64,000 bases of DNA, from NCBI RefSeq assembly GCF_043195135.1, contig NZ_JBAFWP010000005.1; one strand, written 5' to 3'. Below the pieces are notes generated by a model that worked only from the letters and a program-made list of their open reading frames with translations, did not search any database and had not been told where the DNA came from. Origin of the DNA: NCEH01 sp043195135. Lineage in GTDB: Bacteria > Pseudomonadota > Alphaproteobacteria > Rhizobiales > Xanthobacteraceae. Both the position numbers and the translations under genes were made by a program. Below, one piece after another: positions 1 to 8,914 of this stretch (the stretch's first letter is position 1; the number at the start of each line of letters is the position of its first letter).

Positions 1-1
1 G

Positions 2-583
2 GCCCATCTCGACGCACATGCCGGCGTCGTGGTGTTCGGCGGCCCCATGAGCGTCAACGATCCCCTGCCGTGGATGCGCGACGAAATCGACTTCGTCGGC
101 AAGGTCATGACCGCCGACACGCCGCTTCTCGGCATCTGTCTCGGGGCACAGATCATGGCGGTGCAGCTGGGCGCCAAGGTCTCGCACCACGCCGAGGGCA
201 TGAGCGAGATCGGCTATTATCCGCTCGTCCCCACGGATCTCGGCCGCGACCTTCTGCCCTGGCCGAGCCATGTCTACCACTGGCATTCGGAAGGCTTCGA
301 CCTGCCGCGCGGCAGCGAGCTGCTGGCCCAGGGCGAGACCTTTCCGAACCAGGCGTTTCGCCACGGGCACAATGCCTTCGGCCTCCAGTTCCATCCGGAG
401 GTGACGCAGGACATGATGTGCCGCTGGGCGACGCGGGGGGCGCATCACCTCACCAAGCCGGGCGCCCAGCCGGGGGAGGCGCATCTTGCCGGCTGGAGCC
501 GCTACGACCCCGCCGTCTGCCGCTGGCTGGACTGCTTCCTCGACAGCTGGCTCGGCCTGACCATGCCGGAGAAGGCCCGGTAG
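2..583 (+). CDS. Type 1 glutamine amidotransferase (5' end outside window)
   Basis: This is a class I glutamine amidotransferase, which takes ammonia from glutamine for a partner or an unknown acceptor. The nucleophile elbow reads GICLGAQ, with the catalytic Cys about 37 residues after the first in-window GTG, and the His-Glu pair lies in QFHPEV. The frame stays open to the window edge and reads AHLDAHAGVVVFGGP there, the expected start of the GATase core, so the gene is 5' truncated and the GTG at 29 is not the true start. The C-terminal part after the HPE motif resembles stand-alone GMP-synthase-like GATases. The donor-acceptor reaction cannot be told from this domain alone. Confidence 0.85.
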   Translation, partial: AHLDAHAGVVVFGGPMSVNDPLPWMRDEIDFVGKVMTADTPLLGICLGAQIMAVQLGAKVSHHAEGMSEIGYYPLVPTDLGRDLLPWPSHVYHWHSEGFDLPRGSELLAQGETFPNQAFRHGHNAFGLQFHPEVTQDMMCRWATRGAHHLTKPGAQPGEAHLAGWSRYDPAVCRWLDCFLDSWLGLTMPEKAR

Positions 584-839
584 AGGCCGCAAGATCCTGG
601 CTTCCGTCGGGCCTCGGATCTGCTGAACCCCCAAATTTCTCCCCGCACGCCCTTGCGTCGGACGGGACGATGGACAAGGCTTCGCGACCACGCCGGCATA
701 CGCCGCGGGAGATGGGGCTAGGGATGCAGGTTCGCGCCAGGCACGCGCCGGCCAAGGCGGTTGAACGCGGCGCATGCGGGTTCGTTCGCGCCCCATCGCC
801 GGGGGCGCCTCCCGGAGCATGGGCCGGCGGATCACGCCC

Positions 840-3338
840 ATGAGCCTCAAGGGCAGCGCCTACCGGCGGTCCATTCGCTCGGTGACGATCATCGGGCTGA
901 TCGGCGCCCTGCTTTCGGTCGCCATCGTCATGGCGGTGGGCATCGCCAGCTTCCGCGAATTCGCCACCGGCAACCACATGCGGGAGGATCTGCTCTATTC
1001 CACCGCCCTGCGCGCCCAATTGCAGCGCATCTACGAGAAATTGCTCACCGCGGAAGCCGGCGGGCTCGGCTATGTGGTCACCGGGCGCGACGAATTCCTG
1101 GTGCCGCTGGACCAGGTGCGCGCGGAAATGCGCAAGGAGATTGACGCGCTGGCCCAATTGTCGGCCGAGCGTCCGCAGCACGCCATCTCGCTCGGCGAAC
1201 TGGCCCGCTATTCCGACCAGGAAATGCGGCTGCTCGCCGACATGGTGGAAACCCGCAATGCCGCCGGAGCCCTCGCCGCCTCCAATGTGATGGAGACCCG
1301 CCGCGGCAAGGCGCTCATGGACCGGATCCGCCAGGTGGTGGAGCAGGTGCGCAGCGCCGAGGTCGAGGCGATCGAGCGCAAGACCTATGAAGTGCGCATC
1401 GCCGGCCAGCGCACCAAGCGCACGCTGCTCCTGCTGCTGGCCGCCGCCATCACGGTGGTGGGCGGGTCGAGCCTGGTGATGATCGCCCATCTGGTCGGGC
1501 GTCGCCGCGCGGAACTGGCCCTGGCCGATACGCTGGCGCGCCACCGCGCGATCCTCGCCAGCGCGATGGACGCGATCGTGGTGATCACCAGCAAGGGCAT
1601 CATCGAGACCGCGAACCCGGTGACGATCCGCATGTTCGGCTGGTCGCCGGAGGAATTGACCGGACGCCATCTCGGCCTGCTGTTCGTGCTGGGCGAAGGG
1701 CGCAGCGACGCCGATCTGCTGAACCGGCTGGAGACTTTCGCGCTCGACGGGGGCCACGCGCAGGAGCTCACCGGCCGGCGCAAGAACGGCACGACCTTCC
1801 CCATCGACGTGGCGGTGGGCCAGATGCGCGAGAGCGACGGCAACCGCCTCGTCGCGATCCTGCACGACGTCAGCGAGCGCAAGCGCGCCGAGATCATGAA
1901 GAATGATTTCGTCTCCACCGTCAGCCATGAGTTGCGCACGCCGCTCACCTCCATCGCCGGCTCCCTGGGCCTGCTGGATGCCGGCGCGGCCGGGCCGCTG
2001 CCGGACGCCGCCAAGCGGCTGGTCGGCATCGCCCACCAGAACAGCCGGCGGCTGGTGCGGCTGATCAACGACATCCTGGACATCGAGAAGATGCAATCCG
2101 CCTCGGTGGCCTTCGCCCGGGCGCCGGTTTCGGTGGCGCAGGTGGCGCGCGAAGCCATCGACCAGAACACCGCCTATGCGGACGAGCACCGGGTGCGCCT
2201 CGCCCTCGACATCGAGGAGGGCGATTCCACGGTGGTCGGCGACCACGACCGCCTGATCCAGGTGCTGACCAACCTGATCTCCAACGCGGTCAAGTTCTCG
2301 CCCGTGGACGGTGTCGTCCATCTGCGGGTCGAGCGACACGGCGAGATCGTGCGCGCCTGCGTGCAGGACCATGGCGCCGGCATTCCCAAGGCGTTCCGCG
2401 CCAACATGTTCACCCGCTTCGCCCAGGCCGACAATTCCGACTCGCGCCAGCGCGGCGGCACCGGGCTCGGGCTCGCCATCGTGAAGGACATCGTCGAGCG
2501 CCACGCGGGCCGGGTCTCGTTCGAGACCCACGAAGGGCTCGGGACCACCTTCATGGTGGACCTGCCCGCCCGCCTGCCGGTGCCGCCGCCCGAGGGCGGC
2601 CCGTCCGCCGCCCACGTCCTGCTGGTCAGCGGCGATGCCGAGCAGACGGACATCATCACGGCCGCGCTCAATGGCCACGGCATCGTGGTGGAATGCGCCG
2701 ACACCGCCGCGAAGGCGGAGGGACATGCCGCGGTCCAACCCTATTCGGTCATTCTGCTGGCGCTGCGGCTGCGCGATTCCGATGGGATCGCGCTGATCCG
2801 CTCCCTGCGCCGCGCCGAGCGCACGCGGACCACGCCGCTGATCCTGCTCTCGCGCAGCGGCAGCGGGCCGGTGGTGGAGATCGCCGACTGGTTCGACATT
2901 CCCCCCGAGCGCGACCGCCTGATCGCCCTGATTTCCCGCAGCGCCGTGCTGGCGCGCACCGGCTGCGTGCTGCATCTCTCGCAGGCCCATGAATCGCGCC
3001 GCGCCGTCGCCCAGGCCCTGCGCGACCTGGTGGAAGTCATCCCCGCCGCCAGCCTGGACGATGCCAACGCCATCCTGGCGCAGCGCGACTGCCGCCTGGT
3101 GATCGTCGACATGTGGCCGTTCGACCTGTCGCTGGAGCATCTGTCGTCGCTGTGCCGCTTCTGCGCGGAAAACCATCTGCCGCTGGCGATGCTCTCGCCG
3201 CGCAGCCACGACCCGCTGATGGCGCGGCGGCTGGACCAAATGTTCCAGAGCGAGCCCGCCGCGCTGCCGGCCATGTTCGATGTCGTGATCGACCACGTGT
3301 CCGGCTCCCCCGGCGGACAGGGGAGACAAAGCGCGTGA
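840..3338 (+). CDS. CHASE3-PAS hybrid-like sensor histidine kinase
   Basis: This is a membrane sensor kinase of about 832 residues. In order it has a transmembrane helix (about 12-36), a periplasmic CHASE3-like region (GGLGYVVTGRDEF lies in it), a second membrane helix near 190-213, a PAS domain with its C-terminal ERKRAE linker, HisKA with SHELRTPL (phospho-acceptor His about 363), and HATPase_c with N box, DHGAGIP and GGTGLGLAI. The last 250 residues form two receiver-like domains. In the first the phospho-acceptor Asp appears replaced (LLALRL); the second keeps an Asp in IVDMWP. The stop overlaps the GTG start of the next response regulator, so the two form a pair. Starts at 774 or 819 are also in frame; none has a strong Shine-Dalgarno. 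The signal is unknown. Confidence 0.9.
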   Translation: MSLKGSAYRRSIRSVTIIGLIGALLSVAIVMAVGIASFREFATGNHMREDLLYSTALRAQLQRIYEKLLTAEAGGLGYVVTGRDEFLVPLDQVRAEMRKEIDALAQLSAERPQHAISLGELARYSDQEMRLLADMVETRNAAGALAASNVMETRRGKALMDRIRQVVEQVRSAEVEAIERKTYEVRIAGQRTKRTLLLLLAAAITVVGGSSLVMIAHLVGRRRAELALADTLARHRAILASAMDAIVVITSKGIIETANPVTIRMFGWSPEELTGRHLGLLFVLGEGRSDADLLNRLETFALDGGHAQELTGRRKNGTTFPIDVAVGQMRESDGNRLVAILHDVSERKRAEIMKNDFVSTVSHELRTPLTSIAGSLGLLDAGAAGPLPDAAKRLVGIAHQNSRRLVRLINDILDIEKMQSASVAFARAPVSVAQVAREAIDQNTAYADEHRVRLALDIEEGDSTVVGDHDRLIQVLTNLISNAVKFSPVDGVVHLRVERHGEIVRACVQDHGAGIPKAFRANMFTRFAQADNSDSRQRGGTGLGLAIVKDIVERHAGRVSFETHEGLGTTFMVDLPARLPVPPPEGGPSAAHVLLVSGDAEQTDIITAALNGHGIVVECADTAAKAEGHAAVQPYSVILLALRLRDSDGIALIRSLRRAERTRTTPLILLSRSGSGPVVEIADWFDIPPERDRLIALISRSAVLARTGCVLHLSQAHESRRAVAQALRDLVEVIPAASLDDANAILAQRDCRLVIVDMWPFDLSLEHLSSLCRFCAENHLPLAMLSPRSHDPLMARRLDQMFQSEPAALPAMFDVVIDHVSGSPGGQGRQSA

Positions 3339-3715
3339 GGCTGCACATCCTCTATGTTGACGACGAGCCCGACATCCGGGAGATCGTGACGCTCGCCCTC
3401 AGCCTCGACCCGCAGATCGCCGTGGACACAGCGGCCTCCGGGACGGCGGCGCTGGCGCTCGCAGGCGAGCACGCCTTCGATCTCATCCTGCTGGACGTGA
3501 TGATGCCGTCCATGGACGGCCCCACGACCTTGCGGCAGCTTCAGCAGCACCACTTGGTGCCCCCCGCCGCCGTCGCCTTCGTGACCGCGCGGACCCAGGC
3601 CCACGAGATCGCCCATTTCATGACCCTCGGGGCCGTCGGCGTGATCGCAAAGCCGTTCGACGCCATCCATCTGGCGCGGGACGTGCGGGCCCTGGTGCAG
3701 AAGACGACCCGCTGA
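3335..3715 (+). CDS. Single-domain response regulator
   Basis: This is a 126-residue stand-alone receiver (CheY/DivK-like) with no output domain. It has the acidic pair at D9-D10 (VDDEPD), phospho-acceptor D54 in LLDVMMP, T84 and K106 (AKPFD). It starts at a GTG inside the stop of the upstream kinase (overlap GTGA), with GGGGAG about 10 bases before it, so the two are translationally coupled. It is the likely phosphorylation partner of that kinase, acting by protein-protein contact. A longer upstream reading frame exists, but its extra 74 residues are out-of-frame translation of the kinase gene. Confidence 0.9.
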   Translation: MRLHILYVDDEPDIREIVTLALSLDPQIAVDTAASGTAALALAGEHAFDLILLDVMMPSMDGPTTLRQLQQHHLVPPAAVAFVTARTQAHEIAHFMTLGAVGVIAKPFDAIHLARDVRALVQKTTR

Positions 3716-3874
3716 GCCGCGTCGCAGCGTCAGCGCGCACAGCACGCTTCGGCATTTTGATGCGCCGCAAAAAACAAGATGCGGTCGCACCCGTCCGGAT
3801 CTATTGTGCGCCCATCAGCCGAGGCCAAGGTGGTTGACCTTACGGGCGCCGGCAACACTTACGGGGACAGACGG

Positions 3875-4804
3875 ATGAACACGCGCGCGCTTCCTCCCGG
3901 CGTCCGAGGCATCGGTTATTCCATCCGCGCCACGTCACCCGACTTTGACGACCTTGCCCCGAAGCTGGACGAAGCCGAGCGGCTCGGCGTCGATTTCGTC
4001 GAGCTGCCCATTTTCGCCTGGACCCTGATCGCCAACAGCCGCGTGCTGGAGGATCGCCTCGCCCGGCTGGTGGAGATCACGCAAAATCGGCCGTTCGGCT
4101 ACACCGTTCACGGGCCGCTCGCCATCAACCTCATGGAAAAGGGGCCGCGCCTCGCCCATCACAAGTCGCTCCTCGACGCCGCCATCACCGTCGCGGGAGC
4201 CCTCAAGGCGGTCAATCTCGTGCTGCATACGGGCTGCGTGCGCGATCCGGACGACCATATCCGCGTCGCCTATTCCCGCCAGCGCGAGGCGCTCGGGCAG
4301 GCCGGCGACCGGGCGGCCGAAGCCAATGTCACCTTGTGCGTGGAAAACGTGTTCCGCTTCGAGGCGATGCGGGAAACCGCCGTTCCCTCCCGGCTTGCCG
4401 AGGAAATCGACGCCATCGGCCATCCCTTCGTGCGGGCGACGCTCGACGTGAGCCATGCCTTCCTGCGCTGCACCGACGCCGGGCTCGACCTGCTTACCGA
4501 GGTCGCGGTGCTCGCCCCGTTTGCCCGGCACGTGCATGTGCACGACAGTTTCGGCCGGCCGCTGGAAAGCTGGACCATCGACGAAGCCGAGCGCCTCGCG
4601 CTCGGGGAAGGCGACCTGCATCTGCCGGTGGGCTGGGGCGCCATTCCCTGGGACGAACTGGCGGCGCGCTGCACCTTCGATGCCGGCGCCATCGTCAATC
4701 TGGAGCTGCACCGGCGCTATTGGAGCGAGCTGCCGGCGCAGGTCGACACCGTCCGCGCCCTGTCCCAGCGGTTCCTCGCCACGGTCCCCGCCGTCCGCGT
4801 CTGA
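3875..4804 (+). CDS. Sugar phosphate isomerase/epimerase-like TIM barrel protein
   Basis: The 309-residue product resembles the AP-endonuclease 2 / xylose-isomerase-like TIM barrel superfamily. Metal-ligand-like positions typical of the fold are visible: VELP, the VHGP and LHTG strands, CVENVFRF with a Glu, LDVSHAF with Asp and His, HVHVHDS, and a final NLELH with Glu. Family members are divalent-metal isomerases or epimerases of sugars and cyclitols. The chosen ATG follows GGGGACAGACGG. An in-frame start 96 bases upstream would add a region with no family character. The gene stands alone, followed after 81 bases by the FMN glutamate-synthase-like gene. The substrate is not predictable. Confidence 0.75.
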   Translation: MNTRALPPGVRGIGYSIRATSPDFDDLAPKLDEAERLGVDFVELPIFAWTLIANSRVLEDRLARLVEITQNRPFGYTVHGPLAINLMEKGPRLAHHKSLLDAAITVAGALKAVNLVLHTGCVRDPDDHIRVAYSRQREALGQAGDRAAEANVTLCVENVFRFEAMRETAVPSRLAEEIDAIGHPFVRATLDVSHAFLRCTDAGLDLLTEVAVLAPFARHVHVHDSFGRPLESWTIDEAERLALGEGDLHLPVGWGAIPWDELAARCTFDAGAIVNLELHRRYWSELPAQVDTVRALSQRFLATVPAVRV

Positions 4805-4885
4805 GCCCGGCCAGGAAGCTTCATTGTGCCGGGCGGCGCAACGGCTTAGGTTCCCTTCAACAAGATTGTCGGGGGGGGGAGACTC

Positions 4886-6538
4886 ATGCCGGGCGCCATC
4901 GAACCGAGCACCATGATGCTCATGCGTCGCTACAGCCTGTTCGGGCTGGTTTCGGGCCTTGCCCTGCTCAGCCTGATTTTGTCCTTCACCTCGCACCCGG
5001 CATGGCTGTTCGTCTTCTGCGTGCTGTTTCCGCTGGTGCTGGTGGGCGTGTTCGACGTGTTGCAGCCGCATCATTCGCTGCTGCGCAATTATCCCGTGAT
5101 CGGCAGCGTGCGCTGGATCTTCGAGGCGCTGCGCCCCTATCTGCGGCAATATATCGTCGAGGACGATCTGGAGGGGCATCCCTACAATCGAAACGTGCGC
5201 AGCCTGGTCTATGCCCGCGCCAAGGGCGAGGAGGATCGCCAGCCCTTCGGCACCGAGATCGACACCCAGGCGCCGCAATATGAATGGATGACCCATTCGC
5301 TGGCGCCGACGCCGGTGGCGAAGGAACCGTTCCGCGTGCAGGTGGGCGGCAAGGAGTGCACCAAGCCCTACGCCGCCGCGACGCTCAACATTTCCGCCAT
5401 GAGCTTCGGCTCGCTCGGACACAATGCCATCGAGGCGCTCAATCTCGGCGCCAAGCAGGGCGGCTTCTATCACGACACCGGCGAGGGCGGGCTGTCCCCC
5501 TATCACCGCATCCACGGCGGCGACATCGTCTGGGAACTGGGCTCGGGCTATTTCGGCTGCCGCAACCGGGATGGCTCCTTCTGCCCCGAGCGGTTCGCCG
5601 AAAAGGCCGCCGACCCGCAGGTGAAGATGGTGGAGATCAAGCTCTCCCAGGGCGCGAAGCCCGGCCATGGCGGCGTTCTGCCGGCCGCCAAGGTAACGCC
5701 GGAGATCGCCGAGATCCGCGGCATCCCGCTGGGCGAGGATTGCATCTCGCCCTCGCGCCATCCGGCCTTCGCCACCCCGGCGCAGATGATGGACTTCGTC
5801 GCCCAGCTGCGCGAGCTGTCCGGCGGCAAGCCGGTGGGCATCAAGCTGTGCGTCGGCCACCCGAGCGAGACCTTCGCCATCGTCAAGGCCATGCTGAAAA
5901 CCGGCATCGCCCCGGATTTCGTGGTGGTGGACGGCTCGGAGGGCGGCACCGGCGCGGCGCCGCAGGAACTCGCCGACCATATGGGCATGCCGCTGCGCGA
6001 GGGGCTCATCCTCATGCGCAACGCCCTGGTGGGCACCGGGCTGCGCGACCAGGTGCGGCTCGCCGCAGCCGGCAAGGTCACCTCCGGCTTCGGCATGGCG
6101 GCCAACATGGCAGTGGGCGCCGACTGGTGCAACGCCGCCCGCGCCTTCATGTTCTCGCTCGGCTGCGTCATGTCCATGCGCTGCCACACCGGCCAGTGCC
6201 CCACCGGCATCACCACCAACGATCCCCACCTTCAGCGCGGCCTCGTGGTGGAGGAGAAGGCGAAGCGGGTGGCGAGCTTCCAGCATCACACCGTGGAAGC
6301 ACTGGCCGACCTGGTCGCGGCCGCCGGGCTCCATCATCCGAACGAGCTGCTGCCGCACCATATCTGGCATCGCGTCACCCCGGTGCAGGTGCAGCCGCTG
6401 GACCGGCTCTATCCCTTCGTCTCCTCCGGCGTGCTCAACGAGGCGCCGGAAGATACCCCCTATGCCGCGGAATGGCGGGCCGCCGATGCGGACAGCTTCG
6501 CGCCCCGCACCACCGTCGGGCCGCGCCGCGCGGCGTGA
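4886..6538 (+). CDS. FMN-binding glutamate synthase family protein
   Basis: This 550-residue protein carries the FMN/Fe-S synthase domain of glutamate synthase without the amidotransferase domain. Two hydrophobic segments near residues 18-60 suggest membrane anchoring. The core shows MSFGSLG, GEGGLSPY, GAKPGHGG, VVVDGSEGGTGAAP and the cysteine cluster CVMSMRCHTGQC, which matches the 3Fe-4S ligands of GltB. Such stand-alone proteins occur widely in proteobacteria and lack an agreed reaction. The start is supported by a G-rich Shine-Dalgarno (GGGGGGGGGAG) eight or so bases upstream. It is distinct from the true gltB at 42256. Confidence 0.9.
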   Translation: MPGAIEPSTMMLMRRYSLFGLVSGLALLSLILSFTSHPAWLFVFCVLFPLVLVGVFDVLQPHHSLLRNYPVIGSVRWIFEALRPYLRQYIVEDDLEGHPYNRNVRSLVYARAKGEEDRQPFGTEIDTQAPQYEWMTHSLAPTPVAKEPFRVQVGGKECTKPYAAATLNISAMSFGSLGHNAIEALNLGAKQGGFYHDTGEGGLSPYHRIHGGDIVWELGSGYFGCRNRDGSFCPERFAEKAADPQVKMVEIKLSQGAKPGHGGVLPAAKVTPEIAEIRGIPLGEDCISPSRHPAFATPAQMMDFVAQLRELSGGKPVGIKLCVGHPSETFAIVKAMLKTGIAPDFVVVDGSEGGTGAAPQELADHMGMPLREGLILMRNALVGTGLRDQVRLAAAGKVTSGFGMAANMAVGADWCNAARAFMFSLGCVMSMRCHTGQCPTGITTNDPHLQRGLVVEEKAKRVASFQHHTVEALADLVAAAGLHHPNELLPHHIWHRVTPVQVQPLDRLYPFVSSGVLNEAPEDTPYAAEWRAADADSFAPRTTVGPRRAA

Positions 6539-6676
6539 GCTTTCCCAAGGCGGGGCGCGCCGGTTCTCGCCCGCCCCGCCTCTCCTCCACCGCCCGTCCC
6601 CGCGTGCCGCCCGCGCCGCCCACCCGTCGGCGCGCGCCACCTTGCGGCAGCGCGACATGCTGCCCATATGGAGAGG

Positions 6677-6764
6677 CGTCGGGGTGCCTCATGGGGTCCC
6701 GATGGATGCGGCCCGGATAGGGCGGCATCCGAACCGCAAAGTCGCTTGATAAGGACTTTGGCTT
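6677..6764 (+). promoter_or_regulatory. ROSE-like RNA thermometer in the hsp20 leader
   Basis: The leader can fold into consecutive hairpins: CGTCGGG/CCCGATG (6677-6704), GGATGC-GCCC/GGGC-GCATCC (6704-6730, with a G-G mismatch) and a start-proximal one (6738-6759) in which AAAGTC pairs with GACTTT and CTT with AAG around a GAT loop. The last hairpin buries the Shine-Dalgarno AAGGA (6751-6755). Its opposite strand reads UCGCU with an unpaired G, matching the UYGCU signature of ROSE elements, which repress small heat-shock genes at low temperature in rhizobia. Folding was judged by eye. Confidence 0.65.
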
Positions 6765-7193
6765 ATGTCGCGGATCTCTTCATTGTCGAACCCCTTCCTT
6801 CTGGGATTCGACGAGGTCGAGCGGGTGCTCGATCGGGTGACCAAGGGGGCCGAAGGCTATCCTCCCTACAATGTGGAGAGGATCGATTCGTCCACCGGCG
6901 CGCCGCTGCGGCTGCGGATCACGCTCGCCGTCGCGGGGTTTACCGTCGAACAGCTCGACGTCACCCTTGAGGAGAAGGAACTGACCATTCGCGGCCGCCA
7001 GGTCGAGGATGGGGAAGACCGGATCTACCTGCACAGGGGGATCGCGGCCCGTCAGTTCCAGCGCACGTTCGTTCTGGCCGAGGGCATGAATGTGCTCGGC
7101 GCCGAACTGCGCAACGGACTTCTGTCCATCGATCTCGTCCGCCCGGAACCGACCCGGCAGGCCAAGCGCATCGACATCGTCGCCCGACCGTGA
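6765..7193 (+). CDS. Hsp20 family small heat-shock protein (IbpA-like)
   Basis: This 142-residue cytoplasmic holdase has a central alpha-crystallin domain (about residues 35-130) containing GVSA-type strands such as LRITLAVAGF, ELTIRGRQ and a final ELRNGLLSIDL, the usual GxLxIxL-like edge strand. It begins SNPFLLGFDEVERVL, typical of rhizobial class A small heat-shock proteins, and ends in a basic tail. The ATG lies nine bases past AAGGA, which sits inside a predicted thermosensing hairpin, so expression is probably heat-induced at translation. The DUF1150 gene follows 48 bases later, a common alphaproteobacterial pairing. Confidence 0.92.
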   Translation: MSRISSLSNPFLLGFDEVERVLDRVTKGAEGYPPYNVERIDSSTGAPLRLRITLAVAGFTVEQLDVTLEEKELTIRGRQVEDGEDRIYLHRGIAARQFQRTFVLAEGMNVLGAELRNGLLSIDLVRPEPTRQAKRIDIVARP

Positions 7194-7241
7194 AGGAACG
7201 GAAGGGATAGGTCGGCGTTGCGGAATGGAGAGGTTGAGAAA

Positions 7242-7511
7242 ATGATTGAGAAGAGCACCACGGACACCGCCATCACGCCCATCAGTCCGGAAGCCCTCGC
7301 GGGCCTGGGCGGCGGCGAGATCGCCTATTTGCGCACCATCCGGTCGGAAGACGTGCCGCGCCTGTTCCCCCAGGCGCCGCAGATCGCGCCGGGGCTGACC
7401 CTGTTCACCCTGCACGCCGCCGATGGCACGCCCATCATGCTCACCGACAGCCGGGAAGCCGCGCTCGCCAATGCCAGCGAGCACGCTCTGGTGACGGTTT
7501 CGGTGCATTGA
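7242..7511 (+). CDS. DUF1150 family protein
   Basis: This is an 89-residue protein of the DUF1150 family, commonly encoded next to IbpA-type heat-shock genes in Hyphomicrobiales. The conserved core is visible as GGGEIAYLRTI, followed by LFTLHAADGTPIML and a short C-terminal helix. The ATG at 7242 follows GGAGAGG at good spacing; an upstream TTG in the same frame is less likely. It probably shares the transcript of the preceding hsp20 gene. The molecular role is unknown; context suggests a link to proteostasis. Confidence 0.85.
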   Translation: MIEKSTTDTAITPISPEALAGLGGGEIAYLRTIRSEDVPRLFPQAPQIAPGLTLFTLHAADGTPIMLTDSREAALANASEHALVTVSVH

Positions 7512-7520
7512 ACGTCCAGG

Positions 7521-7549
7521 AAGCGCCGCGCCTGCGGGCGCGGCTGCTT
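7521..7549 (+). terminator. GC-rich stem-loop after DUF1150
   Basis: GCCGCGCC and GGCGCGGC pair around a TGCG tetraloop, flanked by AAGC and GCTT, ten bases after the DUF1150 stop codon. There is no long T tract, so it may be a weak intrinsic terminator or a 3' stabiliser. Confidence 0.5.
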
Positions 7550-7577
7550 GCGGGAGCGGCTGCCTGGGTCGACGCCG

Positions 7578-7607
7578 GCTCCATGCGGCTAAGCTCCATG
7601 CGGCTAA
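7578..7607. repeat. Perfect 15-bp tandem duplication
   Basis: GCTCCATGCGGCTAA occurs twice head to tail in the gap between the convergent DUF1150 and ptsN genes. It is one of several short-period repeats in gaps of this window. Confidence 0.9.
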
Positions 7608-7691
7608 AAGATGTCACTTCCCCTGCGTGAAAAGCGCATGCGGCGCCCGTTCCCGGCCGCCTCACTTTCCATCCTCGAAGATCTGAGCGCC

Positions 7692-8156
7692 TCAGGCCGC
7701 GTCGGACGCCGATGCGGCGGTGAGCAGCGTGTGGATCGAGCGCGCATCGCGCGAGGCGCGCAGCTTTTCGGCGATCTCCGGATCTCGCAGCATGCGCGCG
7801 ACCCGGGCCAGGGCTTTGAGATGGTCCGCTCCCGCCGCTTCGGGCGCCAGGAGCAGGAACACCAGATCCACCGGCTCGCCGTCGAGCGCTTCGAAGTCGA
7901 TCGGCTTTTCCAGACGCGCGAAGGCGCCGAACAGCTTGTCGAGCTTCGGCAGCTTCCCGTGCGGAATGGCGATGCCGCTCCCGACGCCGGTGGATCCGAG
8001 ACGCTCGCGTTGCAGGAGCGTCTCGAATATCTCCCGGGCATCGCGGTTGATGAGCACCGCGGCATGCTGGGCAAGCTCCTGGAGAGCCTGCTTCTTGCTG
8101 CTCGCCCTCAAGGACGGGAAAACCGCATCAGGGGCGAGAAGATCGGCGAGAGGCAT
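7692..8156 (-). CDS. ptsN: PTS IIA-like nitrogen regulatory protein PtsN
   Basis: EIIA-Ntr is the last phosphoacceptor of the nitrogen phosphotransferase chain (EI-Ntr, NPr, EIIA-Ntr) and regulates K+ uptake, carbon/nitrogen balance and stress responses by protein contact. The 154-residue product has the PTS_EIIA type-2 fold with the phosphorylated His in GIAIPHGK (about residue 66) and the conserved LLQRERLGSTGVG segment before it. It lies 80 bases downstream of hpf on the same strand, the usual alphaproteobacterial order. The normally adjacent rpoN is absent here. Confidence 0.95.
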   Translation of the reverse strand: MPLADLLAPDAVFPSLRASSKKQALQELAQHAAVLINRDAREIFETLLQRERLGSTGVGSGIAIPHGKLPKLDKLFGAFARLEKPIDFEALDGEPVDLVFLLLAPEAAGADHLKALARVARMLRDPEIAEKLRASRDARSIHTLLTAASASDAA

Positions 8157-8236
8157 AGGTTGAAAATCCCTGGCGACTGGCGGCCGGGGTGGGCTCCGAG
8201 AACGCGAGGGACGCTATTCCCAAGCCCAGGTGCCGG

Positions 8237-8833
8237 TCAATGGGTTTCCTCAAGGGCGAAGGCCGAGGGATCGATCCAGCCCACATGCCCGTCCGGCCTG
8301 CGGTAGACCACACTCATCCGCCCGTGGTTGGCATGGCGAAAGACAACCACGGATGCCCCGGTAATCTCAAGCTCAACCACCGCATCGCGCACCGAAAGAC
8401 TGCGCAGCTTGGTGACCTGCTCGGCGACGACGGTGGGGCTCCAGCCCTCGATTTCCTCGTCGGTCTCAATGTCGGGAGTGGACAGCACGTAGCTCTGGGC
8501 GCTCATATCCTCGCCCTTGAGATCGCCATTGCCGTGGCCGTGCTTGTCCTTGAGGCGCTGCTTGTAGCGGCGCAGCCGCTTTTCCACCTTGTCGACGGCG
8601 GCATCGGCGCAGGAATTCGCGTCATGCGCGTTTCCGTGGGCCTGGAGATTGACGCCGGAATCGAGGTGCAGCATGCACTCGGAGCGATATCCGGACCCAT
8701 CGCGGGCAACGGTGACATGGCCAGACCAGCCGCCGTCGAAATATTTCCCGATCACCTCGGAAATCCGGTCCGACAAGCGGGTCCGGAGGGCCTCTCCGAT
8801 GTCGATATTCTTACCCGAGACACGTAGAGCCAT
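8237..8833 (-). CDS. hpf: Ribosome hibernation-promoting factor, long form
   Basis: Long HPF binds the decoding centre of idle ribosomes and dimerises them into 100S particles in stationary phase. The 198-residue protein has an N-terminal S30AE/RaiA domain (about 1-105, including SDRISEVIGKYFDGG) and the C-terminal dimerisation domain (about 140-195, with FRHANHGRMSVVYRRPDGHVGWIDP). The ATG is preceded by AGAGG. A TTGACA-N17-TACCAC promoter lies about 80-110 bases upstream. ptsN follows on the same strand and is probably co-transcribed. Confidence 0.95.
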   Translation of the reverse strand: MALRVSGKNIDIGEALRTRLSDRISEVIGKYFDGGWSGHVTVARDGSGYRSECMLHLDSGVNLQAHGNAHDANSCADAAVDKVEKRLRRYKQRLKDKHGHGNGDLKGEDMSAQSYVLSTPDIETDEEIEGWSPTVVAEQVTKLRSLSVRDAVVELEITGASVVVFRHANHGRMSVVYRRPDGHVGWIDPSAFALEETH

Positions 8834-8914
8834 GCGATTTGATCCTCTTTGAGACCAGAGGCGAAGCGTTTCTCCACCCCTTGTCTCTGTTCTTGCAAAC
8901 CGGCCGGCTTAACA

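Noticed and set aside
450..3329. Very long open frame antisense to the histidine kinase (similar ones lie opposite typA, the E1-like gene, gltB and oxc)
   Set aside because: In GC-rich DNA the third-position bias of the real gene keeps other frames open. These translations are rich in His, Arg, Gly and Asp, with no domain, and the opposite frame has clear family motifs.
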